Assembly: GCA_037039685.1 (NCBI GenBank)
Contig: JAWNGF010000001.1
Location: 7,874,001 to 7,938,000 of the forward strand
Direction of reading: 5' to 3'
DNA from: Ceratobasidium sp. AG-K
Lineage: Eukaryota; Basidiomycota; Agaricomycetes; Cantharellales; Ceratobasidiaceae
DNA length: 64,000 nucleotides
Below are positions 22,793-35,264 of the stretch, piece by piece. The translations under genes and the position numbers were made by a program. The notes beneath the pieces were generated by a model. The model saw only the letters and a list, made by a program, of their open reading frames with translations. It did not search any database and was not told where the DNA came from. Each line of letters starts with the position of its first letter. Within the stretch, counting starts at the first letter, position 1.

Positions 22793-25487
22793 ATGCCTTC
22801 CCGCCCCCCGCAAGCGCGGCCCTCCGTCTGGCCTGCGCATCCGAGTTGATTCGAACGCAAGCACATCGAGTTTGCTGCCGACTACTGGCTCTCAGCCCTC
22901 GCTGGTGCTCGACTCGTCGCCCGCCACCCTCTCTGCAGCTCCGAGCACTGCCGAGACGCCGTCGAGCCCCCCTGCCGTCGACCAGGTGACGATCCAGACC
23001 GACGATGCCCCGACTCCGGTCGCACAGGTTGCACAGCCTTCGGAGCAGGTCCCGCTCCCCTTCCCCCGCCCCAAGCGCACTTCCGGCCGCAACATGAAGC
23101 AACTGTCGCTGCAGCTGCCCTCGTCTGCGGCCTCGCACCAGTCTACGTTTTCGATCGCCCCGCCATCGGCGCTTCCCCGCGATGACAGCGATGCGGCCTC
23201 CAATGTCACTGTTCATGAGCGACCGCAATCCCACCGAAGGCCTCCCACGCTTGCGGTGCCCCCGACCCCCGCCTTTCCTCGTGGCCCATTCCGTACTCGT
23301 AGCTCGTCGATTGCATCGGTCACATCGGTTGCATCGCTCCAGGTCCCTGGCCACGTCGCTGCGACCGCCGCTCCCATGCCGACGTCGACTTCGGCATTCG
23401 CAACCCGTGCCAAGGAGGGTGACGATGGGGCTCCGTATGCTGATGGCCCGATCCAGATTCTGCCAGGCATCTGGCTGGGTCAGGAAGAGAACGCCCGGAG
23501 CTGGCCAGATCTCGAGGCCCGCGGCATTCGATGGGTCCTCAACGTGGCAAAAGAAGTCGCCCCACCCTATCTGGACGGCGCAAACACTCCGTTGGCTGAC
23601 CCACGCAACCCACCCCTGACCGCTGTTGACAATCGTCTGCGCATCAGGCCGAGTGCATCCAACCCGAACCTTGCCCAGCCTCAGTCTGCGTTCGTATCCC
23701 GGCGCCGGCCTGGCCCAGCCCCGGAAGAGCAACCGGAGCAACAACCACTCCCACGCGCTGTTCCGTACAATCCTCCGACCGGAGGTGCACCGCTGTTGTA
23801 TATTCATCTTCCTTGGTCCCACGGCCAGAGCGATCTCGTTAGATCGGGTTTCCCTGCGGCCATGTCCTTTGTTGACCACGCACAACGCAAGGGACAAGGT
23901 GTTCTGATTCAGTAAGTTGATCACCCTATTGTGCCTGAGCCCTAAATTAACCGAACCTTCGTAATGATAGTTGCCAATGTGGCGTTTCTCGCTCAGCAAC
24001 GTTGGTGATCGCACTTGTTATGCGCGCATCCATGGCCCGCGAAGGCTACGCGGTTCCGGAAGATCTCAAATCGATCCAAGGAAGCATGCACAATGCGTAT
24101 GCATATGTCAAGGAGAAGAGCCGATGGGTCGGCCCGAACATGTCGTACGTATATGGGCTTATACTTTTATCTATGCTGACCATTATGCAGTCTCATCTAC
24201 CAACTACTGGAATACGAGCGCTCGCTCGCGCCCAAGAAGGACTCCCCATCCGTCTCGTCAGAGGGTACCGACGCTTCGGAAGAGGAAGAATGGTCGCGGA
24301 AGCGCCTCGCCATGGAGAGAGAAGAGGCCGAAGCCGAAGCCGCAACTGCGGCAGAGGAGGACCGTACGCGCGAGGCTAAGGATCTCGATCGGGCGATGGA
24401 GGAGCGCATGGCTGCAAAGAAGGCTGGGCCACCAGCCCCCCTTTTGCTCAACCCACCTGCGCCTGGACCGGCCGCGTGGAAGAACAGGTTCCCGTCTCGC
24501 AAGCGTGCCGGCAGCGTGCATAGCACTTTCACCACGAGCAGTAGCGTCATTAGCGAAGACCCGCTCGAGGATGATGAGGACAGTGAGGATGGCGAGGCCA
24601 ACGTTACAATTGTTCCCCAGACCAAGATCGAGTTCACCTTGGGTGACGAGTCCAGCCACAGCGCCAGGACCACGACGGATGAGGAAGTTAGCCCGTCGGC
24701 CAAGTTTGTCGAGAGCTTTGCCGATAACACTCCCAAGCTGCTTCCGCCACCAGGCAAGGCCGGAATGAAACACAGGCGCTCGGCTAGTCTGGCGATCGCC
24801 GCCAACTCGTTGCCTCTGCCACCGCCACCGTCGGCGCCTGCATTCAAAATGTCGTTTGGGGGTATCCCGCCTCCTCCTCAAACAGCGACGTGCTCCACTT
24901 TTGGTGCCATTCCGCCGCCGCCCTTGCTACGCCGCATAACCCCACGTGGTCTGGCTCCACCATCCGCCCCGGCTATCAAGACCGGTTTTTCATTCCCGGC
25001 ACCTGGTTCGCGTGCCTCGTCGATCAAGTCATATTCATCTACTAAGCGTCCGACGCCTCTTCCTACCGTTCCCTCGTCGCCCGTTGCGGTACCGACCCTG
25101 GCAACCCCCAAGACCGCACGGAACCGTCCAGCTCCCCTTCGGTTGCCTCTAACGCCACCCGGCCCGCAAGTTGCCGTCGTTCCGTCGAGCTCAGCTCCTC
25201 AACAAACGCTATTTGTCTTCCCTCCGGACCGGACGCACATGACGAGCACCCCTTCGACCCTCACGCTGACGATGATGACTCCAAGTGTTGATTCGTTTGC
25301 CGGTGCCACCACTGGGGTAACCCCCACACCACGCAAGGGCTCATTTGGTGCGACCAAGAAGCCCGGGTTGAAGCGAATGAGTTGGCTAGGGATGGGGGCG
25401 GCGCCTGCGACTCCCACCACTGCGTGCTCTCGCGTGGACGCCAAAGGATGGGTGGGCTTGGGTGCGACGACCGCACGACCCCAATAA
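22793..25487 (+). CDS. Dual-specificity protein phosphatase (MAPK phosphatase-like), long disordered tail
   Basis: Three exons (22793-23911, 23971-24144, 24191-25487). The catalytic motif HCQCGVSRSA fits HCx5R, with Cys as nucleophile and Arg binding phosphate. It is split by an intron right after the first base pair of the His codon. The domain begins around IQILPGIWLGQEENA and ends near LIYQLLEYERSL, with IHLPWSHGQSDL as the likely acid loop. Fungal relatives such as Msg5 and Pmp1 dephosphorylate MAP kinases. N- and C-terminal regions are Pro/Ser-rich with a Glu/Ala coiled coil (about 24310-24420). Start problem: the only upstream ATG (22793) is out of frame by one base with the body. Dropping one C from the six-C run at 22804-22809 joins them into an 862-residue protein. 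The next in-frame ATG is 23094. Confidence 0.85.
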
Positions 25488-26130
25488 GCCTCCCAAACTA
25501 TGCACAACGTATGCTCGCTCACCTCACTATGCACACCTCGACGCTTGGCTGCTAAGTTATCACATCCGCTCTGTTTCGACTCTTGGATCGTCTCGCATGT
25601 CCCACGCCTTATGCCTCTCCCCGGTGGATAGCTAGTCGCTGGGGCATGCCTTTTGGCCAGATTCTCAAATGCCTTTTCATCTCGCACTCATCTCTCGCTG
25701 AACAACGGAATGCATCGTCTCGTCATGAACATTGTCTGGTATATCTGATCATGACTGTTTCTATTTGTTTTTTTGTTTTCATTTATTCTTTTTATTCGGT
25801 TTGTTCATTCATCTTTTTCTTCTCTGCATATGGACAGACTCTGGTTTCAGTCACTTCCATGTTTTCTTCTTGTCGATCCTTGGACTGGCTTATGAAGCCC
25901 TTTGGATTTTTTCTTTCTTTCTTCTCTGCTACATATTACACACTGTCCTTTCTCAAAGGCGCTCTCGCCTTTTGTTGCATTGTTTATCGACTGTTTTTTT
26001 GTTTCATCACCTTTCAATTATCCAGACGAAATGACAGAAATGAAATGATCACTGTCAAACCACGTGATTGTCTGAGTTGATGCCAAACGAATTACAAACC
26101 GAAATTTGATCTTAAATTTGGACGACGACA
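25488..26130. other. Phosphatase 3' flank and NIP7 promoter
   Basis: Very T-rich on the plus strand around 25750-26040. Open frames there are leucine/phenylalanine-rich artefacts of the T tracts. No gene is supported. Confidence 0.6.
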
Positions 26131-27124
26131 ATGAGGCCATTGACCGAGGAAGAGAGCAAGGCTGTATTCAGTAAACTCGCCAACTATATCGTGTGTACCC
26201 TTTGCCCATATGCATGCTTACTCTGAGCGAATCTCAGTTTTACATATTTTTGTTCTAGGGCAAGAACTTGGTGCACCTCGTCGACCGCCAAGATGAAAAC
26301 TACTGTTTCCGCTTGCACCGCGATAGAGTATACTATCTCTCCGAGAGCGCTATGCGGATGGCGATTTCCATTGCTCGGCCCAACTTGGTCAGCTTAGGTA
26401 CTTGCTTTGGCAAGTTTAGTAAAAGTGGAAAATTCAAGCTGCATATTACGGCTTTGGATTACCTTGCGCAATACGCCAAGTACAAGGTGAGCAAGCTTAT
26501 TTCTCAGGGTGGGGATGTAATGTGAGCGACTAGCGTTACGAGCTCAGACTTACCCGCCCGCCGCCTAGTATGTACGCTAACACTCTCTACGCCTATCCCT
26601 AGATCTGGATAAAACCCAACGGCGAAATGCCGTTCCTGTATGGGAACCACGTCGTCAAGGCGCATCTGGGGCGCATTACAGAGGACACGCCCGAGCACCA
26701 GGGCGTCGTCGTGTTCAGCATGAATGACATCCCCCTCGTGCGTACCACGCCTCTGTTCTCTCTCATTCCTTCTCTTTCCTTGTGTGGATTAGCACACTCC
26801 CGCTCGGGTACTTGTTTAATCCTGGGTATTCTATAATCACTGCCGACCATCACTGCTCGATGGAACATGCCTTGCCTCGTTTTTTTGCCCGTTTATTCGA
26901 GCGGTGGACCCGTTGCTTACGTCGTTGTCGTAGGGATTTGGCGTTACCTCTCGATCTACCGTTGACACGCGGAAACTCGACCCGACGGCGATAATAGTAT
27001 TTCACCAAGCGTAAGTGCCTATCGTACGTTGGCGTTGATATAATATTGATACCACGCTTCCATTTTTATCCGCGCTTACAGAGATGTTGGCGAATACCTT
27101 CGTGATGAGGACACGCTTTTCTGA
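26131..27124 (+). CDS. NIP7: 60S ribosome biogenesis factor NIP7
   Basis: Five exons (26131-26190, 26259-26486, 26603-26737, 26934-27010, 27082-27124) sum to 543 nt, exactly 180 residues, the usual NIP7 length. It starts [20 protein letters not shown] and carries [13 protein letters not shown] and [14 protein letters not shown] in the N-terminal domain. The C-terminal PUA RNA-binding domain contains [20 protein letters not shown] and [18 protein letters not shown]7 binds pre-60S particles and 27S pre-rRNA in the nucleolus and is needed for 60S maturation. The match is end to end with no break. Confidence 0.96.
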
Positions 27125-27586
27125 TCCACCTTGTTTCGCTTTGGAATCTCACCATCCCCTGACAGCTTTGCATGTCTCGTAATTTATTATTCGCTTTTGG
27201 ATCCCTGAAAACTGATATTTTTACCGGCATGCAACGTGTGTTTCTGTCAAGGGTCGGGATCGTCGCGCACACGTTTTTGTTGAAGACCGGTCAAAATGTG
27301 GTCTCGACTCCCCACAGTTCACGTAAAACTATTCTTGAATCTCAAGCTTCTCTGTTTTAGTATTTTTTGATGGGACATCCAATAAGACTGCCCCAGCATC
27401 GGGGCGGGGAGGAGATCAAAACATGTAAAATCGTCAATAGTGTTAACTCAGAAGAGAAAAAATGGCTCATTCACACGCGCTAGCTCAAAGTAATAACTAC
27501 AAATTTCCTCTCGGTTACTAAAACGACACGCGAAAAGAAATGATATTCATACAGAGTGAACAATAGAATATACGTCCGTTATGCCT
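27125..27586. other. Intergenic, convergent 3' ends
   Basis: 3' flanks of NIP7 and of the second 7TM gene, AT-rich. Nothing else seen. Confidence 0.6.
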
Positions 27587-30500
27587 CTAGATGGCACGTC
27601 CACGAGGGCTCCCATTGGCGAGGACCAGCGGGGCGGGTCGGGGTCGCTCAAACGCACTGCTGCGAAGCGGATTCTGGGACAACTCCATCGGACCGCCGAT
27701 GCGTAGGTTTCGGAGTCCCCGTGGAGGGGTGAGCACGTTGTTCGTCCGCAGGGCTTGAGGAACTACAGGTTGAGTAAATGCTACAGCAGGACCGGTCGCT
27801 TGGGCTTGGAAGGTAGATATCGAAGGCTGAGGTTGGAAAGTAGATTGAGATTGCACAGGGGCAGGCTCGGGTATCACAGGAGCAGAGCGTCCGAGGGGCG
27901 AGGCCAGTGATGTCGGTGATTCGGCTCTATATGCGGGCCGAGGCGACAATGGGAGCGCAGACTTGAATGTCGGACGTGCACGGAAAGCAGCCAGGCGTTC
28001 CGCGGCGGTTGGTAACGCAGGGGGCTCTATAGCCGTTTGGGAGGCGGCATCTGCAGAGCTCGGAGTGGCCGATACCGGTCCCTCGACGAGCCTAGCGCGA
28101 GAAAGCGATGAACCGCGTCGCAAATCGACGAGACGTGCACCCCGCACGCTTCCCTCCTCGTCTGGCAAATCAGGCGTGCCTGCACCGTTCGAAAGGGCCT
28201 CGATCACCATCGATAAACGTTGGGTGTCTATCGTATCTCGACGCAAGGGATTCCTAACCAGCGACACCGGGCGCCCCTGCGATTCTGGACGGGTGATGGC
28301 AGCAGATAGGGGCGACCTTGACTCGGAGCCTGTAGATCAGACAGTAGTGTGAGAAATGAATGTTCCAATGCAATGGGGAGAGTCTAGACTGGACATACCA
28401 CCAATAAACGACGTAACATCCCATTGCGTCCCGTTCGAAGCAGCCTCGCTCCTCGACTGGTATTGTAAAATATCGCTCCCGCGTGTGGTCGAAGGGAACG
28501 ACATCTGACGGCCATCTGTGGCGGCAGGCATCCGCGGCGGAGTCAGCGTGAACCTGAGGTCATCCAGATCAACTTCGCCAGGCCTCATAGCTCCCGAATT
28601 GCGCTGCGAGAAGCGGGGATAGCCAAGAGCTGCTGGCGGAGGAGACGGAAAATTGCTCAGCGTAAAATCGCTCTGGAGTGAAGTCGATTCTTGCCCCAAC
28701 GACGGATTTGATGGGTTCGCACCGTCTGCGAGTCCGTACAATGGCCGTGGCGGTGGCGAGCGTTCAGGCGCAAATGATTGTAGGTAAGCAACGGACCGGT
28801 CGAGCTCGGCTTGTCCCCGTGCAAACGACGCTGCTCCAGGGGAGTAACTCGCTCTCATTGCGCGCTCATCTCGTAGCCGTAGGTCTTCGTCCGGGAGCAA
28901 GTCCCCGCCCAAACTCGCAATGATGCCTTCAAGTCCGTAAATAGGTGACTCGTCCCCATTTAGCACTCGGCTCGGATTTTGCTGCGAGCGTGGAGCATCG
29001 TACCCGTATTCACGCGTGATGCGGAACGATGTGCCCGATGGACTTTCAGCTACCTCTGGAATCGGGAGTGGGCTTGGAGCCGTGGCCACTTGGGGGACCG
29101 GCATCGCCACAGGGAGAGTGGGAGCAGGCTCGAGTGACGGTTGTTTGGGGCGTAAACGAGGATTGCTAGGAAGCGTCCGAACGCTCAGTGGATTGACAGG
29201 TGCCAGAGCTGCAAGAGTAACAGGAGACAATGCCTCGGAAACCATGGGTGAATATACGGTTGGTACGCTGGACGGCCCCCTACGCGAATTGGTGGGACCC
29301 ATAGGACGAGATTCGGCAGGTGCATATGATGTGGCAGGCGTATACGCGGCGACCACGGGTGAGTCACGAAGCTTGGACGAGTATGGCTCGCTTGGGCCGG
29401 CTTGTTTCGCGTACTGAGGAGTGTCGTTGACAGCCGTCGAGGTACCGGTTGGCGGCGTGCGAACATCGGCATCTCGCCAACTATCCTCGGCTTCCCGGAC
29501 AGGCCGCATAAGGGACGAGGCGCTAGACGGACGCTTCTTCTCGTCGGTATAGTCATAACTCTCCACTTGGCCAGACTCGGCATCTCGCCTAGTTAATGCT
29601 TGTTGATCGAATTCTCGCTCCGAGGGGCGACCCGAGAGTCTGTTTTGGATCCAAGTCGCGAATCGCTCTGCGGTCGACTGCCGTCTGGGCACATCAGGCC
29701 GCATTAGGCGAGTCGGTACGCCGTTGGTCCCTGCCGCATCGAGTTCGCGCGTGGTCGGTAGTTCGGGAGTGGACACGTTGGGAGGGGTCACGCGGAATGT
29801 CGATCCACGCATAGAGTTGCTCATGTTGATCCCAACAAACGACGAGTTGACTCGGCCTCGTTCCTTGGCGAGTGCATCGACGAGCATGGATGCTCTCACT
29901 GGCATGTTGTAGAACGTTGCGATGAGGACATAGAGAATAAGGATGTACAACTCGATTGCCTGGAGAAAGCGACCAAGTGGAGACTCGGAGAAGCGCACTA
30001 CATAATGTGGGTGAGTAGGTGGATACCAAAAATTAAACGTACATACCGCATACGAGATTTCCGATTGCTATGCCGAGACCAATAGAGATAGCAGTTGCGA
30101 CGGGCAAATAATCCCGAACCGTCCGCCAACGCGGCGTGAGAGGCGAAATATACGTGTTGCCCGCTAGCTTGAGGAGAAACAGACCCGACATGATGATCTG
30201 GATGATCGCGTCCGCACGAAAGACCCCAGCGAATCGTACGAGTCCAAACGCAAACCCGAGCCTCCAGATTGCTTGCGTGACGGCGATCGAAATCGTGCCT
30301 AGCAAGAGTATGTACCTAGCCAAGACGCCCGTGATTCCCCATCTTCCCCAACTCCCGCTGTGAAACTCGTCGTCCCAAGACGACCCGTTGCGACCTGGCG
30401 TCGGCAGGACGGGGATCTCGCCTCGAGGGGCCATGGAGACGAAGCGCCAGAAGAAAAAGAAACGCATCCCAAAGGAAACGGCATATCCAAGTTCACGTGC

Positions 30501-30940
30501 GATGCGCAGGGGAAAGACCGTTCCTGTAAATACACCCCTGCTGACGACGAGGAGTTGACCAAAGTCGATGATGGCGGATGCAAAGGCGAGAAAGGTTGCG
30601 AATAGAGCATCGAACACATGTCTAAAGGATGGGGGTGAGATCAGCGTGGTGGAGGTGGAGCATGACGTACTTTTGCATTCGGTTCATGACAATAAAGAAT
30701 GTAGCCACACCAAACGCGAGGATACCAACCGAGTAGAATGGAACATCTGCAATAAGACTCTCGGCCTGGTCCATGTCAAAACTAGCCACAACCCAAAGCG
30801 ATTAGACGTACCAGCCGGTTGTTTGTGAGCGTCAGAGACGGAGGGAACTGTCCACGGATCCAAGCGGGGCCGGTCGAAGTGGGGAGGGGTATGGTCGTCG
30901 TGCTCGACGGAAACTCGAATACAAAGGATGTTGAAGACAT
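27587..30940 (-). CDS. Seven-transmembrane receptor-like protein with ~750-residue cytoplasmic tail
   Basis: Five exons (30812-30940, 30671-30765, 30047-30621, 28399-29997, 27587-28329) sum to 3141 nt, 1046 residues, all GT-AG. A short N-terminus of about 50 residues precedes seven hydrophobic helices: VGILAFGVATFFIVM, FATFLAFASAIIDFG, AVSFGMRFFFFWRFV, YILLLGTISIAVTQAIW, IIQIIMSGLFLLKLAG, VATAISIGLGIAIGN and ELYILILYVLIATFY. A disordered Ser/Pro/Arg-rich tail of about 750 residues follows. The 7TM layout suggests a receptor or sensor. The core shows no clear match to STE3, GPR1 or opsin families; I see no Schiff-base Lys in helix 7. It differs from the 9.3-12 kb protein in loop arrangement, so the two may not be close paralogues. 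Ligand and partner are unknown. Confidence 0.72.
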
Positions 30941-32008
30941 TTGAAAGTGGATGAAGCGTCGCTGGGACGCACGAAACTCAGGCCAAGGCGAGCACAAGTT
31001 GACTCGAATGAAATAAAGAAATGAGGTATAAACGGGCGAATATACGACCCCGGTAAGAGACCAGCTTCAAAGGTCGAAGTTGGATGGACCAGCCTGGGCG
31101 GTCAAGGGCATCAGGCCTGCTGAGTGAGCGACTAGGTGGAGAAAGAGAACGGACAAAGAGAGAGCAACGGGAAGGCGGAAAGGGAAAGGGCGGAGATAAA
31201 GAGGGACAACCAGTGCGATCGACCGGTCGAGACGCTTAGACTTCAAGGGTCGTCTTCCGGTGCGTAATATGCGACGATCCCCCGCCCGTAGCGACCACAA
31301 TGAAATCCGAGTGTGGGTCCTGGAGCTCACTATTTCGAGAAATACAGCCCGACAGCTGCGATATTGCCCATGGCCAACATATTCCTAACACGGACTATCG
31401 CACTTGATTCATCTTGGCAACCACAGGGGCATACAACCAGTGTAACCAGCCGGCTGTTCTACGGTCGTCGTGGTGATCAGCTGCATATGGCTCGATTAGT
31501 CACGTGGTGTCGCGTGGCGGAGGTTGGCCACCCTATGGTAGCCACCCGATTTGGTTTTATGGGTCCGACTCGCCGCGCCGACGTCGCTTGTGTCGCCCGC
31601 AGGTTCTCGAATAACTCTCCAATAGAGCTAAAACGACTCTCACGGGGTTAAATATATGTATGGATGTCGCCTATGCCTTACTCAGCACGATTGATGGGGC
31701 GAGACGAGATCCGTGCTCTGATGCGGCTGTCGTCGACATGAATAAACTCAGCTCCATAGCCTGCCCAATGCGCTCATTGGAGTCGCACTTGCCATCGCTG
31801 ACAGAATTTGTTGACAAATGTGTTGTGGTAAATAGCGCACCCGGTTGGCCAATCGGGCCGTGAGTCCGACCGGCGGGAAGACCCGCGATCAGGGACCAAG
31901 GCCTATTCGGTAAGCCAAGGCAAGCGAGCTCTTGCAACCATCGAGGCTCAAGTACCTGCCTGTGCTGGATTAGTTCGCTTTGACGGCAGCATTACGCACT
32001 TGCCCCCC
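30941..32008. other. Divergent intergenic region
   Basis: Shared upstream region of the leftward 7TM gene and the rightward BTB gene. Small frames at 31313-31651 and 31660-31863 have no recognisable features. A purine-rich patch lies near 31130-31200. Confidence 0.55.
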
Positions 32009-35000
32009 ATGAACCACTCGCGGTCTATGTCGAGCTTAAACCCAGCTCATACACAGCCCGCCACGCCCCGCAGGCCACACTCGAATACCACCACAGAGCG
32101 TCCCCCCACGACACCGCAGGTCTCGTCTCCGAGCAGGATGCTCGTCTCATCCCCTCCCCACTCGCCCCGGCAAATACAAAACCATCTTTACCAAATGTTT
32201 TTGTCGGGCCAGACCGCAGACGTCTCTGTTGTTGTCCGCGGCAGCTGGGAGGCTCTTTACAATTTGCATCGTGTAATTCTAATCCAATCGGTGGGTCCAG
32301 TTCGTAGCACGCGCGTCGGTGGCTAATTGTTTTCAGGACTACTTTCGAACACTTTTTACAAACGGCTTTCGCGAGTCGCGCAAGTACCCCTCGGCATCCG
32401 GCTCTACGTCAACCGACGTCATTGAACTTCATTTCGATGACCCAAACATTACCCGAGCAGGTTCGTCCCTCTGCCCAACCCATTGCCAAGTGCTAACCCC
32501 TCTGTACAGCGTTCGAGTAAGCACATGAAAGAAGTCGCGTGCCTAATTAGTATCTGATCAATACCCGCGTTTTCCCCATTAGGATATGCATCGCTAGATT
32601 GTACGGCGGAGGTCCTACTCTACACGTCGATTCCACTTTGATACCATCAACACAGCACCCCCTGACGAGCGCATTTCCTATCGCCTCGGCCCCTTCGCCT
32701 GTTCCGGCAGACTCGCAGCCGGCCACCCCGAGATTTTTGCTCTCTTTGCTGGCTACCGCCAACTACCTCCACATTCCCTCTGTTACGTCCCAAGCTTTGC
32801 TTCTGGTTCTCGACACCATTGGTCCGTGGACGATTACGAGGTACTTTGGCTTCGCGATTGGCCATGGCATTGGTCCAGCCGATGGAAAAGAGCCAGAAGC
32901 AGCCGTCGGTCTGGACATTATTGGTCAACCGGCTCCGGCTGTGGCGCCAAAACCATCGACGACCCAGCCCATCAAGATTGACGAGGCCTCACCCCAGGAA
33001 GAAGACGAAGATGAAGAAGACTTGGTCAAAGTCAGCTCGCTCGGAGGTAGCTCGACAAACCTGCAAAGAGACCGAGCCGTCTCGGGCACCACGCAGCAGA
33101 CCTTTGATACACACTCTACCTATACCGAGCATGACGACGGCGATGAACAAACGTTCTTCTATGGTGTCGTAGGAGACAAGATTGGCGAGGCTTGTGCATG
33201 CTGGCTTGCTCGATGGGGAGGTGACATTTTGGCACTTGAAGAGGCCGTCGAGGCGCGTCTCCACCCCCAGTCATCCGGCGCCCCTCCCAAGTTTATTGCC
33301 CCATTCCCAAAGCTTGCTCAACGTGGCACTTCACAGACTTCCGCTGCGAGCTCCACTCCCCCTACATTTTCCCCCTTCTTCGCTACGTCTCTTCAAGGCG
33401 CCTCACACTCGAGTTCTTCCTTGTCATCACCCACTCGACGACCATCCACTCCTCAGCTCCACCCATTCCTCCTCTCGCCCGTGCTTTCAGGTCGAGCACG
33501 CGCTGGCAGCGCCAGTGTCCCAACCAAGGCCCCACAAGTGTGGTCGCATGGAGGGCTGCCTGCTCGATGGGCGAGCGCCGTCATGTCCTCAGACAATCTG
33601 TTTGTCCGAGGGGAATGGGAGAGATTTGTGTATATGACACGCGTAGTCGAACTTAGAAGGAGACAGCTTGCAAGGGAAGCCATCGAGGCGGCCAAACAAG
33701 GCGAGGATGCTGTCAAGCGAATTGAAAGGCTGAAGCGCTCTGAGGAGAGGCAATGGGAAGAGATGTTCCATACAGGCGTTTACTACTCTCACATAGTGGG
33801 TGCTTGAGTTGTTACGAGAGTTGTTCTAACATTCCTGCAGTCCCTCGAAGATCTCCATAGGATCTCTTCGGAACCGTCCTCGACTGGACGACCTTTTGCC
33901 GACCTCACCGCCCTACAGTCCGCGCACTGGCGTCAATCTATTTTCCGCTCCCAAATTACCTCACGCTCGGTTGTTTCCTCTTCCCGTCCCAACTCACCCA
34001 TTCCCGGAGGTTCTTCCAACGTCAGTCTGGCCGAAGGCGAGCTCGGAGGGCTCGTCTCGACCGCAGATATCCTCTCCTCGCCCTCGCAGGACGACAAGAT
34101 CTACTACCCGATCCCATCCGACGCATCCATCCGGGTCGGGCACGACCGGACCACCAGCATCGATGCGGACGTGGATCTTGACATGCTGTCGCTCGCGCCT
34201 TCTCCGCCAGGCAAGATCCGCAAACCGGCTTCCGAGTCTGATTTGTTCGGACTTAGGCCCTCGAGGCGTACCGCGCGTGAAATTGGTGAAGAGCACGCAC
34301 GAGGAACGGTTAATGATTCAGCCAAGTGGTCCTTAAACGAGCCGTTCAGGTTTTCGGTCGAGTTCTGGGGGTTGGATACACTCAAGGAGAAGAATAGGCT
34401 GCATAGTCAAACTGTGTGGTATGCAGGGAGCATGTATAATGTCTATGTGCAAGTGATCAAGAAGAAAGGCATGCAACTTGGGGTGTATTTGCACAGGCGA
34501 GTCGGTTCCGAGTATGCGCGAATAGTTTCTGACGGTTTAACCAGGCAATCTGCGGTCGACCCTATTCCCCCGGCTTCGGCTCCCGCAAGCTTTATGCTCC
34601 TCAACCCACCTACACCAACCGATAATAACACACCACTGACTACCCCCTTGCCCCAGTCTGGCTCCTCGCCTCTCCCCGGAGTTCGCTCCTCATGGGCATC
34701 ACTCCAGTTGCGTCTCCCCCTACACCCACACCCAGGGCGGGCACCACCCCACCTGACCGCGATGCGCCCATTACATCCCCACCAAGTGCACCTGTCGCAC
34801 CCTGGCGAGACCCGCGCCGAGTTATCCGATCATACTTTATCATGTCGTGCCCGTCTCTCATCGGGAGTAGCCTCACACGGTTCCAGAGCGGGCCGGACGA
34901 TTTCAAGATTAGCCAGAGTTGGGGTTGGAAGAGTAGTTGTCTATGGTCTGAGACCGAAGGCGATGAAGGTTCCGCTGTTGTCAATGTCGACGATACGTGG

Positions 35001-35039
35001 ACCAGCTTGCGAGCGACGGTTGTAATTGGAGTCGTGTGA
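32009..35039 (+). CDS. BTB/POZ domain protein, conserved fungal family
   Basis: Exons 32009-32290, 32337-32460, 32510-32516, 32583-33795 and 33841-35039. The BTB fold is split over the first four: QMFLSGQTADVSVVVRG, LHRVILIQSDYFRTLFTNGF, then ITRAAFEICIARLYGG. The third exon is 7 nt (CGTTCGA) and supplies the core of AAFE. Acidic and Ser/Pro-rich linkers follow. Two conserved C-terminal blocks are FRFSVEFWGLDTLKEKNRLH and SLTRFQSGPDDFKISQSWGW. BTB proteins of this kind resemble germ cell-less and act as dimers or Cullin-3 adaptors; that role is inference. Exons sum to 2825 nt, one short of a multiple of three. The frame changes within about 34640-34710, most simply by one missing C in CTCCAG at 34703-34706. 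Corrected length is 941 residues. Confidence 0.82.
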
Positions 35040-35264
35040 TTTCATAAATGGACAGTAAAGGATCTGTATCGATATATGTTTTCTTCTTTATGTCTCTTTA
35101 TATGCTGTTTCTTGTTACCACAGTCCGCATATTCCCTTGAAATCAATAAATCTAGAACGTTCGACTTGATAGCGGCAATTGTTTACTTATCCAGGGCCGA
35201 GAGCACTGCCACCGCGCCACATCCAAAAGTTCGGAAGCAAAAAATGAGAGCCGGCCACTCGATC

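Noticed and set aside
22524..24014. Long 496-codon open frame on the minus strand opposite the phosphatase gene.
   Set aside because: Antisense to a clear phosphatase coding region; Arg-rich composition is typical of a shadow of GC-rich codons.
24197..24881. Two overlapping minus-strand open frames of more than 200 codons.
   Set aside because: Shadows of the Glu/Ala-rich phosphatase tail with Ser/Leu bias and no motifs.
25732..26034. Leu/Phe-rich frame resembling a membrane protein.
   Set aside because: Arises from T-rich 3' flank and NIP7 promoter tracts; no start context or homology.
31313..31863. Two consecutive plus frames upstream of the BTB gene.
   Set aside because: No recognisable domain and no clean splice between them; likely promoter or UTR.
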